Of a stretch of 64,000 nt of DNA, positions 42,618 through 49,949 are shown piece after piece. The first letter of the stretch is position 1; each line of letters begins with the position of its first letter. This stretch comes from Mesorhizobium_K marinum (GTDB taxonomy: Bacteria > Pseudomonadota > Alphaproteobacteria > Rhizobiales > Rhizobiaceae). Both the position numbers and the translations under genes were made by a program. The DNA lies in NCBI RefSeq assembly GCF_040813715.1, contig NZ_JBFOCH010000003.1; one strand, 5' to 3'. Below the pieces are notes generated by a model. That model did no database searches. It worked only from the letters and a program-made list of their open reading frames with translations, and was not told the origin of the DNA.

Positions 42618-44021
42618 TTAACTCCCTGACACCGCACGCGCATGACGGTTTATATGATCTTCTACCATTTTTAGGTCGGATGGAAGTACCGTGTATCTTT
42701 CCTTTGCGTCCATGATGGGCGCGAGCCAGTCCGGCAGCGACGGCGAGACCCCGCAGGCAGCCTCGACGGCGGCCGGGAATTTTGCCGGATGCGCGGTCGC
42801 GAGCACGACCATCGGCGTTTCGCGGCCGGCAGTGCGCCGCGCCACGCTGACGGCGGTCGCGGTGTGCGGGTCGAGCAGATAGCCGCTCGCCTCCAGCGTC
42901 GAGCGGATCGTGGCCGCTGCCTCGCCGGTGGTGGTGCGGCCGGCATCGAACTCGGCGCGGATGCGGGCGAGCGCCGGCGGCTCGATCGTGAAGGCGCCCG
43001 ACTGCTTGAGGCCGTCCATCGAACGGCGCACCGACGCTGCGTCCCGGCCGGCGGCCTCGAACAGAAGCCGCTCGAAGTTCGACGAGATCTGGATGTCCAT
43101 CGACGGCGAAGTCGTTTCGATCACGTCCTTCATCCGGTATTCGCCGCTCTCGAGCGTGCGCGCCAGAATGTCGTTGTCGTTGGTCGCGATGACCAGCCGT
43201 TCGACGGGCAGGCCCATGCGCTTGGCCGCGTAGCCCGCGAAGATGTCGCCGAAATTGCCGGTCGGCACGGTGAACGAGACGGGCCGGTCCGGGCTGCCCA
43301 GCGAGATTGCCGACGAGAAGTAGTAGACGATCTGCGCCATGATGCGCGCCCAGTTGATCGAGTTCACGCCCGACAGCGAGACGCGGTCGCGAAAGCCGTG
43401 GTCGTTGAACATGTCCTTCACGAGACCCTGGCAGTCGTCGAAATTGCCCTCGATGGCGAGCGCATGGACGTTTGACGCATTCGGCGTCGTCATCTGGCGC
43501 TGCTGGACCGGCGACACCTTTCCATTCGGGAAGAGGATGAAGATGTCGGTGCGCTCGCGCCCGCCAAAGGCCTCGATCGCGGCCCCTCCGGTGTCGCCGG
43601 AGGTGGCGCCGGCGATCGTCGCGCGCTGGCCTCGCTCTGCCAGGATGTGGTCCATCAGGCGGGCCAGCAACTGCATGGCCACGTCCTTGAAGGCGAGCGT
43701 GGGACCATGGAACAGTTCCAGGACGAAGGTGTTCGGAGCCAGCTGCACGATCGGGCAGGTGGCCTCGTGCCGGAACGTGGCGTAGGCCTCGTGCGCCAGG
43801 CGCTCGAAGGTCGCCGGTGCGATTTCGCCGCCGAGGAACGGCGTCAGCAGGCGGACCGCGAGGTCCGGATAGGAGAGGCCGCGCATCGCCCGGATTTCCG
43901 CGGCGCTGAATTCCGGCCATGTCTGCGGCAGGTAGAGGCCGCCGTCGCGGGCCAGCCCGGCGAGCACCGCGTCCGAAAAACCGAGGATTGGCGCTTCGCC
44001 CCGGGTGCTCATGTACTTCAT
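42618..44021 (-). CDS. thrC: Threonine synthase
   Basis: ThrC uses pyridoxal phosphate to turn O-phosphohomoserine into threonine. The 467-residue protein is of the long type. It starts MKYMSTRGEAPILGFSDAVLAGLA, has the PLP Lys in HGPTLAFKDVAMQLL, ATSGDTGGAAI as the phosphate loop and PTGNFGDIFAGYAAKRMG later. It leads the unit thrC-M16 peptidase-GNAT and is divergent from a lipoprotein gene. Its pathway partner thrB is at 34177. Confidence 0.97.
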   Translation of the reverse strand: MKYMSTRGEAPILGFSDAVLAGLARDGGLYLPQTWPEFSAAEIRAMRGLSYPDLAVRLLTPFLGGEIAPATFERLAHEAYATFRHEATCPIVQLAPNTFVLELFHGPTLAFKDVAMQLLARLMDHILAERGQRATIAGATSGDTGGAAIEAFGGRERTDIFILFPNGKVSPVQQRQMTTPNASNVHALAIEGNFDDCQGLVKDMFNDHGFRDRVSLSGVNSINWARIMAQIVYYFSSAISLGSPDRPVSFTVPTGNFGDIFAGYAAKRMGLPVERLVIATNDNDILARTLESGEYRMKDVIETTSPSMDIQISSNFERLLFEAAGRDAASVRRSMDGLKQSGAFTIEPPALARIRAEFDAGRTTTGEAAATIRSTLEASGYLLDPHTATAVSVARRTAGRETPMVVLATAHPAKFPAAVEAACGVSPSLPDWLAPIMDAKERYTVLPSDLKMVEDHINRHARAVSGS

Positions 44022-44153
44022 GTCCGGCCGTCCTTCCGTTGCCTTGGCGCATGACTGCCGCGAAGCCGCGATTTCCGCAACTTCGTCAGTCGCATTTTCG
44101 TCCCGCCGTTGCTATAGAGCAGCGGCTTTACGAGTGGGAAGTGGAGTTTTCGA

Positions 44154-44735
44154 TTGGCGACGGCTCGTTTTCTGGCGGGGTTGGCTCTTGCCGGCCTGGT
44201 GTTCGCGGCTTCGGGTTGTCAGTCCGGTGACTCCGGAGGTGTCCTGGGGCTCGGCGGCTCGCAGGAAAAGAAGCCCCAGGAGGGCAAGGTCCTGGCGAGC
44301 GAACTGCTGGCCTATTGCCCCAAGGTGGTGGTCAAGGAACCCGAGGGTTTCATCAATCGCTACGCCAAGGGCGGCGAAGGCGACGCGGCAAAACTCATCT
44401 TCCAGGCCTCGATCTCGGAATCGACGCGCAGTTGCAGCCGCACGACCGGCATGCTGGCGATGAAAGTGGCCGTTGCCGGCCGCGTGGTGCCCGGCCCAGC
44501 CAGCCCGCCCGGCGCCGTGACGCTGCCGATCAAGGTCAGCGTCGTGCGCAGCGACGGCGAGGTTCTGTATTCGCAGACCTACAACCACCAGGTGGGGCTT
44601 GCCGGCAACCAGGCACAGCAGTTCGTGTTCAACGACCCCAACGTCGTGGTTCCGATCCCGGAAAACAACACGCTGCAGGTCTTCGCCGGCTTCGACGTCC
44701 CGGCCAAGAAGAAGCAGGACGAGGACCTGTTCTAG
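44154..44735 (+). CDS. Conserved lipoprotein of unknown function
   Basis: A 193-residue lipoprotein precursor. The signal ends at a lipobox, VFAASGC, so Cys22 would be lipidated. It starts at TTG (44154), 7 bp after the ribosome site GTGGAG; no ATG fits. The mature part has CPKVVVKEPEGFINRYAKGG and a two-Cys STRSCSRTTG segment and is predicted mostly beta. Proteins like this are widespread in Rhizobiales and uncharacterised. It converges on the HAD gene. Confidence 0.82.
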   Translation: MATARFLAGLALAGLVFAASGCQSGDSGGVLGLGGSQEKKPQEGKVLASELLAYCPKVVVKEPEGFINRYAKGGEGDAAKLIFQASISESTRSCSRTTGMLAMKVAVAGRVVPGPASPPGAVTLPIKVSVVRSDGEVLYSQTYNHQVGLAGNQAQQFVFNDPNVVVPIPENNTLQVFAGFDVPAKKKQDEDLF

Positions 44736-44746
44736 GCTGGCCGGTC

Positions 44747-45430
44747 CTAGGCGGACCACTCCGAAAGCGCCGCCAGCACGCCGGGAAAGTCCGCCCACCG
44801 TCGGATGACGGTTTCCGCGCCCGCCTCGGTCAAGGCGTCCGCGTGGCCCGGATAGCTGTGCGATGCGCCCGTGAACCCGATCACGCGCATGCCGGCGGCC
44901 TTCGCGCCGGCTATTCCATGGACCGAATCCTCGACGACGAAGCTGTTTCGCGGGTTGGCGCCAAGCGTTGCGGCGGCATGCAGGAAGACATCCGGCGCAG
45001 GCTTGGGATTTCGGGTCGGCGTTTCCAGCGACGAATAGATGCGGCCGGCGAAGAAGGGTGCAAGCCCGGTCTTCTCGGCCATGAAGCCGATCCGTTCGGC
45101 GCGCGAGTTCGAGCAGATGCAGCGGTTGGCCGTAACCGAGGCGACCGCCTCGCGCGCGCCTTCGATCGCGCGAACGTCGGCCCGCAGCCGCTGGTCGACC
45201 ATCGCTTCCGCCTGATCGATGAGCGAAGCCTGGAACGGGATGGCCGCGACCTCCTCGATCTTGAGCATGATGTCCTTGAAGGTCAGTCCGGCATAGCGCT
45301 CCGAAAGTTCAGCGCCGGTGATCTCGTATCCCGCCTGCGTGATCATCTCGGCCTCGACGCGGGCGGCAATGATCTCGCTGTCGACGAGAACGCCGTCGAA
45401 GTCGAAGATGACGAGGTCTGGCTGGGGCAT
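44747..45430 (-). CDS. HAD family hydrolase (beta-phosphoglucomutase/GPH type)
   Basis: A 227-residue HAD phosphatase. Motif I is FDFDGVLVDSE with both Asp residues, motif II SNSRAERIG, motif III Lys in NPKPAPDVFLHAA, and motif IV VVEDSVHGIAGAKAAG. This pattern is typical of phosphoglycolate, beta-phosphoglucomutase-like or sugar-phosphate phosphatases, so the substrate is open. I chose ATG at 45430. It is divergent from ccrM. Confidence 0.9.
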   Translation of the reverse strand: MPQPDLVIFDFDGVLVDSEIIAARVEAEMITQAGYEITGAELSERYAGLTFKDIMLKIEEVAAIPFQASLIDQAEAMVDQRLRADVRAIEGAREAVASVTANRCICSNSRAERIGFMAEKTGLAPFFAGRIYSSLETPTRNPKPAPDVFLHAAATLGANPRNSFVVEDSVHGIAGAKAAGMRVIGFTGASHSYPGHADALTEAGAETVIRRWADFPGVLAALSEWSA

Positions 45431-45522
45431 TTTTCGGCAACCGAGTGAGGGGAGGAGCCGCGCGCCATACACCATGAGGCGTGGCATCGCAAATCGACGC
45501 GGCTGCGCGCTTCATTAAATCT

Positions 45523-45565
45523 TTACCGAGAACGGTAACCATAACGGACAGTGAACAGTAACCGT
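45523..45565. promoter_or_regulatory. Candidate regulatory region upstream of ccrM
   Basis: A perfect palindrome TTACCG-AGAA-CGGTAA spans 45523-45538. It overlaps the first of two TAACC(A/G)T heptamers at 45536-45542 and 45559-45565, spaced 23 bp. TAACCAT matches most of the CtrA half-site known from Caulobacter (TTAACCAT), and ccrM is a CtrA target there. The link is an inference; the site could serve another regulator. Confidence 0.35.
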
Positions 45566-45581
45566 TTGTCCGAGTATCAGC

Positions 45582-46715
45582 ATGTCCGCAGCCGCGCTTC
45601 TCGACCGCTCCGCCGACGTTTCCGCACAGCCCGCATGGCTGAACACGATCCTGAAAGGCGACTGCGTCGCGTCGCTGGACAAGCTGCCTGAAAAGTCGGT
45701 GGACGTCATTTTCGCCGACCCGCCCTACAACCTTCAGCTCGACGGCGACCTGCATCGTCCGGACCAGTCGAAGGTCGATGCGGTCGACGATCACTGGGAT
45801 CAGTTCGAGAGCTTCGCGGCCTACGATGCGTTTACCCGCGCCTGGCTGCTTGCCGCGCGGCGCGTGCTCAAGCCCAACGGAACGATCTGGGTGATCGGCT
45901 CCTACCACAACATCTTCCGCGTCGGCGCGACGATGCAGGATCTCGGCTTCTGGATCCTCAACGACGTCGTGTGGCGCAAGACCAACCCGATGCCCAACTT
46001 CCGCGGCCGCCGTTTCCAGAATGCCCACGAGACGATGATCTGGGCTTCGCGCGACCAGAAGGCCAAGGGCTACACCTTCAACTACGAGGCGATGAAGGCG
46101 GCGAACGACGACGTCCAGATGCGTTCCGACTGGCTGTTTCCGATCTGCACCGGCGGCGAGCGGCTGAAGGACGAGAACGGCGAGAAGCTGCACCCGACGC
46201 AGAAGCCCGAAGCGCTGCTCGCGCGCGTCATGCTGGCCTCGACCAAGCCCGGCGACGTCATCCTCGACCCGTTCTTCGGCTCGGGCACGACCGGTGCGGT
46301 GGCGAAGCGGCTTGGCCGCAACTTCGTCGGCATCGAGCGGGAACAGGGCTACATCGATGCTGCCACCGCGCGTATCGCGTCCGTGACGCCGATGGCATCG
46401 GAGGATCTCGCCACGATCTCGGGCAAACGGGCCGAGCCGCGGGTGGCGTTCGTCAGCCTGATCGACGCCGGCGTGATGAAGCCCGGCACGACGCTCTATG
46501 ATTCCAGGCGGCGGTGGGCGGCGCGCGTTCGCGCCGACGGCACGCTCGCGGTCGGCGACATCGCAGGTTCCATTCACCGCGTCGGGGCGCAGGTGCAGGG
46601 CTTCGACGCCTGCAACGGATGGACCTTCTGGCACTACGAGCGCAACGGCGGCCTGACCCAGATCGACGAACTGCGCCGCATCGCCCGCCTCGGCATGGAG
46701 CGGGCAGGGGCCTGA
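45582..46715 (+). CDS. ccrM: CcrM-type DNA (adenine-N6)-methyltransferase
   Basis: CcrM methylates adenine in GANTC and marks replication state in alphaproteobacteria. The 377-residue protein is a beta-class enzyme with DPPYNLQLDG first (catalytic motif IV) and DPFFGSGTTGAVAKRLGR (SAM site) later. The C-terminal ~90 residues, ending in WTFWHYERNGGLTQIDELR, form the RAMA-like domain typical of CcrM. There is no neighbouring restriction gene, as expected for an orphan cell-cycle methylase. ATG at 45582. Confidence 0.96.
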   Translation: MSAAALLDRSADVSAQPAWLNTILKGDCVASLDKLPEKSVDVIFADPPYNLQLDGDLHRPDQSKVDAVDDHWDQFESFAAYDAFTRAWLLAARRVLKPNGTIWVIGSYHNIFRVGATMQDLGFWILNDVVWRKTNPMPNFRGRRFQNAHETMIWASRDQKAKGYTFNYEAMKAANDDVQMRSDWLFPICTGGERLKDENGEKLHPTQKPEALLARVMLASTKPGDVILDPFFGSGTTGAVAKRLGRNFVGIEREQGYIDAATARIASVTPMASEDLATISGKRAEPRVAFVSLIDAGVMKPGTTLYDSRRRWAARVRADGTLAVGDIAGSIHRVGAQVQGFDACNGWTFWHYERNGGLTQIDELRRIARLGMERAGA

Positions 46716-46719
46716 CCGG

Positions 46720-47331
46720 CTAGAGCCTGACGCCAAGCCGACGCAGGTCGGCTTCCAGCTGCTCGGCCCCGGTAAACAGGACGGCCTGCCAGCCTGCGGC
46801 CTTCGCGCCGTCGACGTTTTTCGGACTGTCGTCGATGAACAGCGTCGCCGCGGGCGCCAGTCCGAACGTGTCGGCATGATGGTCGTAGATCCGGCGTTCC
46901 GGCTTGATCGCTCGGATGTCGCCCGAAACGGTGATGCCGCGCGGCTTTTCCAGGAACGGAAAACGCCCGCGCGCCTCGACGAAGGTGTCGGCGGCCCAGT
47001 TGGTCAGCAGCGTCACGTCGTGGCCGCCGTCGATGAGCTGCTCCATCAGAGCGACGCTGTCGTCATAGGCGTGCGGCACCATCTCGTGCCAGTGGCGGCG
47101 GAAATTGCGGATGTTTTCCGCATGGTCGGGGAACAGGGGAATGATCTCCGCCTCGGCCTCCTCCCAGGTGCGGCCGCGATCCTGCTCGATGTTCCAGGCA
47201 GAGGTGCAGACGTTGTCGAAGAACCACCTGCGCTCGTCGGGGTCCGGTATGAGCCGGCTGAAGGGCAGGTCCGGGTCGTAGTGGAGGAGGACCTTCCCGA
47301 TGTCGAAGACGATATGGCGTATTTCGGTCAT
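46720..47331 (-). CDS. HAD family phosphatase (YihX-like)
   Basis: A 203-residue HAD-IA hydrolase. It opens MTEIRHIVFDIGKVLLHYDP. The nucleophile Asp is kept but the second Asp of motif I is replaced by Gly (DIG in place of DxD), as in many YihX-like and epoxide-hydrolase N-terminal phosphatases. Later motifs are LLTNWAADTF, IKPERRIYDHH and FIDDSPKNVDGAKAAGW. YihX releases glucose from glucose-1-phosphate in E. coli. It is convergent with ccrM, 4 bp apart. Confidence 0.88.
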   Translation of the reverse strand: MTEIRHIVFDIGKVLLHYDPDLPFSRLIPDPDERRWFFDNVCTSAWNIEQDRGRTWEEAEAEIIPLFPDHAENIRNFRRHWHEMVPHAYDDSVALMEQLIDGGHDVTLLTNWAADTFVEARGRFPFLEKPRGITVSGDIRAIKPERRIYDHHADTFGLAPAATLFIDDSPKNVDGAKAAGWQAVLFTGAEQLEADLRRLGVRL

Positions 47332-47339
47332 GCTGGTCC

Positions 47340-48452
47340 TCAATGCCTGCGTTTCGTCGCGCCGGGAATGGCCGATTCGATTGCCTTTTTCATGACGGTG
47401 GGCAAGGCCTCGTCGTGTACCGCGGAAATCGGCGACCACCAATGGCCGGCCGGGGCTGCGAGCGACCCGATATCCGCCCGGTAGACGGTCAGTTCCAGGG
47501 TGAAATGCGTGAACACGTGCGCGACGCTCCCCCGATGACGCCAGTCGGCCGCAAAGGGGGCGGCCTCGACGCCCGTGTCGCCGTCGATGCGCGCAGTCCA
47601 GCCGGTCGTCGGGACCTCGCTCATGCCGCCGAGCAGGCCTTCGTCAGGGCGCTTGCGCAACAGGATCGCTCCGTCCTTCCTGACCGCGACATAGGCCGCG
47701 CCCCGTCTCTGCGGCTTTTCGATCTTCTTGCCCTTCACCGGCAGGAGTTCGGGATCGCCGGCGACGATCGCCCGGCAGTCTTCCCTGAGCGGGCACAGCA
47801 TGCAGCGCGGCCGCTTCGGCGTGCAGACCGTCGCGCCGAGGTCCATCATGGCCTGGGCGAAATCGCCCGGCCGGTGTTCGGGGACAAGGCCGTCGAGCAG
47901 GGCGCGTATCTCGGGCTTGGCCGAGGGAAGTGGCGTGCGGATTTCGAACAGCCTCGACATGACGCGCTCGACGTTTCCGTCCATCACCGAAGCGCGACGG
48001 CCGAAGGCGATCGCGGCGATCGCCGCCGCCGTGTAGGCGCCGACCCCCGGCAATTCGCGCAGGCCGTCCTCGCTGCCGGGAAAGGCACCTTCAAGCTCGG
48101 ACGCGACGAAGTCGGCGCATTTCTTGAGATTCCTGGCGCGGGAATAGTAGCCGAGCCCGGCCCAGGCCTTCATGACGTCGTCGGCGTCGGCCGCAGCCAA
48201 GTCGGCCACCGTCGGCCACTTCTCCAGGAACTTGCGGAAATAAGGCTTTACCGCCTCGACGGTCGTCTGCTGCAGCATGATCTCCGACAGCCAGACGTGG
48301 TAGGGATCCGGCATCGCGCCGGCTGCGAGTTCGGCCGGGCCGATCCGCCAGGGCAACTCGCGGTGGTGCGCATCGTACCAGGCGAGCAACCGCCCCGCGA
48401 GATCGTCCTGGTGCTTTGACACGCCCTTGCGGGCGGCGCTACTGGGTGCCAT
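47340..48452 (-). CDS. mutY: A/G-specific adenine glycosylase
   Basis: MutY removes adenine mispaired with 8-oxoguanine. The 370-residue protein has the helix-hairpin-helix LRELPGVGAYTAAAIAAIAFG, the catalytic Asp region VMDGNVERVMSR, the [4Fe-4S] cluster cysteines CTPKRPRCMLCPLREDC, and a C-terminal NUDIX-like domain that reads 8-oxoguanine. I chose ATG at 48452. A longer open frame to 49478 overlaps dciA and dsbA and is not real. It is divergent from dciA. Confidence 0.95.
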   Translation of the reverse strand: MAPSSAARKGVSKHQDDLAGRLLAWYDAHHRELPWRIGPAELAAGAMPDPYHVWLSEIMLQQTTVEAVKPYFRKFLEKWPTVADLAAADADDVMKAWAGLGYYSRARNLKKCADFVASELEGAFPGSEDGLRELPGVGAYTAAAIAAIAFGRRASVMDGNVERVMSRLFEIRTPLPSAKPEIRALLDGLVPEHRPGDFAQAMMDLGATVCTPKRPRCMLCPLREDCRAIVAGDPELLPVKGKKIEKPQRRGAAYVAVRKDGAILLRKRPDEGLLGGMSEVPTTGWTARIDGDTGVEAAPFAADWRHRGSVAHVFTHFTLELTVYRADIGSLAAPAGHWWSPISAVHDEALPTVMKKAIESAIPGATKRRH

Positions 48453-48509
48453 TGCTTCTTGGGACTGCCCGTTGCGGCAAGGTTGAAGGCGAACTGGATA
48501 CTCGACGCC

Positions 48510-49016
48510 ATGGCAGGAAATGGGCCCGGCCGCAATGCCGTCGCGGTGAGCGACCTTGCAACGGCGATCCTCGACCCGGTGCTGCGTCGGCGCGCGGGCA
48601 TTTCGATCGGGCTGGTGCAGTCCTGGGAAGAGATCGTCGGTCCCAGGCTGGCACGCACCTCGCGGCCCGAGAAGATCCAGTGGCCGCGCCGCATGCAGGA
48701 CGACGATGCGTTCGAGCCGGCGGTGCTGGTCATCGCCTGCGAGGGCATCGCGGCGCTGCACCTGCAGCACGAAACCGGCGAGATCATTGCCCGCGTCAAC
48801 GCCTTCCTCGGCTTTTCCGCGATCGGCCGGATTCGCATCGTGCAGAAGCCGGTCCGGCCGCCGCAGAAGCCGGAAAGGCCGGCACTCCGCAGCTTGTCCG
48901 AGCAGGAAAAGGCCCGCGTTTCGGGCGCGGTCGACAAGATCGAGGACGCCGATCTGCGCGCCTCGCTCGAGCGGTTGGGAGCCAGCGTTCTTGCCGCCCG
49001 CAAGCCCCGAAACTGA
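48510..49016 (+). CDS. DUF721/DciA family protein
   Basis: A 168-residue protein of DUF721. DciA, the named member of this family, helps load the replicative helicase DnaB in bacteria lacking DnaC. Here the conserved region is LATAILDPVLRRRAGISIGLVQSWEEIVGPRLARTSRPEKI, then a second half with EGIAALHLQHETGEIIARVNAFLG, matching the KH-like fold. The C-terminus is polar. The ATG at 48510 is my choice; a TTG at 48459 would add 17 residues. It precedes dsbA and smc as in many Rhizobiales. Confidence 0.85.
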   Translation: MAGNGPGRNAVAVSDLATAILDPVLRRRAGISIGLVQSWEEIVGPRLARTSRPEKIQWPRRMQDDDAFEPAVLVIACEGIAALHLQHETGEIIARVNAFLGFSAIGRIRIVQKPVRPPQKPERPALRSLSEQEKARVSGAVDKIEDADLRASLERLGASVLAARKPRN

Positions 49017-49163
49017 TCCATCTGCCGGTCCGCGCCTCTCGCGAACGTGATCGAGGCCTTGGTTTTGACGATTGGATTGGGGACGGGGATGGCCTAATTC
49101 GCGCCAACGCTCGCCATTCGGCGTGCCGGCGTTGCAATATCCAACCACAAACGGGTGATTCGC

Positions 49164-49895
49164 ATGACACGTAACCTGCACCGTCGAACCGTTCTTTCGC
49201 TTCTTGCCGTTTCGGCAACCGCGCTCGTCGCGGCCTGCAGCGATTCCGGCGATACGGCCAAGGCAGAGGCATCCGAACCCGCCGCGCCGGCGGCCGATGC
49301 GCCATCGCCCATCACCACCTCGGCCACGCCGGCAGCGCCGGAATCCTCGGGAAGCGTGGACATGGCCAAGCTGCTCGAGCCTGGCGCGCTGCCGGAGATG
49401 TCGCTGGGTAAGGCTGACGCGCCCGTCACCATCGTCGAATACGCCTCGATGACCTGCCCGCACTGCGCGCATTTCCACGAGACCACGCTGCCGGAACTGA
49501 AGGCGAAGTATATCGACACGGGCAAGGCGCGGCTGATTTTCCGCGAATTCCCGTTCGACCCGCGCGCCGAGGCCGGGTTCATGCTGGCGCGCTGCTCGAA
49601 GGATAACTATTTCCCGATGATCGACGTGCTGTTCAAGCAGCAGCGCGGCTGGGCGGCCGTCGACAATGCCAAGGATGCGCTGCTCCAGATATCGAAGCTT
49701 GCGGGTTTTTCACAGGAGTCGTTCGAGGCCTGCTTGACGGACCAGAAGCTTCTGGACGATGTGAGAGCAGTGCAGAAGCGGGGTTCGGAAGAATTCAAGG
49801 TAGACTCGACCCCGACCTTCTTCATCAACGGGAAGACCTATAAAGGGGCCCTGACGATTGCGGAAATGTCGGCGATCATCGACGGCATGCTCTGA
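49164..49895 (+). CDS. DsbA family thiol-disulfide oxidoreductase
   Basis: A 243-residue exported protein. MTRNLHRRTVLSLLAVSATALVAAC carries a lipobox-like LVAAC and a twin-arginine-like RR, so it may be a lipoprotein. An Ala/Pro/Ser-rich linker (to about residue 75) precedes a thioredoxin fold with the redox motif CPHC in YASMTCPHCAHFHET and the cis-Pro in VDSTPTFFINGKTYKG. It belongs to the DsbA/Com1-like group that oxidises or isomerises periplasmic thiols. ATG at 49164. A possible weak terminator follows. Confidence 0.93.
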   Translation: MTRNLHRRTVLSLLAVSATALVAACSDSGDTAKAEASEPAAPAADAPSPITTSATPAAPESSGSVDMAKLLEPGALPEMSLGKADAPVTIVEYASMTCPHCAHFHETTLPELKAKYIDTGKARLIFREFPFDPRAEAGFMLARCSKDNYFPMIDVLFKQQRGWAAVDNAKDALLQISKLAGFSQESFEACLTDQKLLDDVRAVQKRGSEEFKVDSTPTFFINGKTYKGALTIAEMSAIIDGML

Positions 49896-49904
49896 CGCCC
49901 GCGC

Positions 49905-49927
49905 AGCCCGCGCCGGGGCGGGCTTTC
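49905..49927 (+). terminator. Weak hairpin between dsbA and smc
   Basis: AGCCCGC (49905-49911) pairs with GCGGGCT (49918-49924) with a 6-base loop, followed by only three T residues counting the last stem base. It lies 9 bp after the dsbA stop and 23 bp before smc, so it may only attenuate transcription. Confidence 0.4.
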
Positions 49928-49949
49928 GCGCGCCTGCGGGCAGGTGCGC

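Noticed and set aside
45582..46715. ccrM as part of a restriction-modification or defence system
   Set aside because: No restriction endonuclease or other defence gene lies nearby, and the sequence has the orphan CcrM C-terminal domain.
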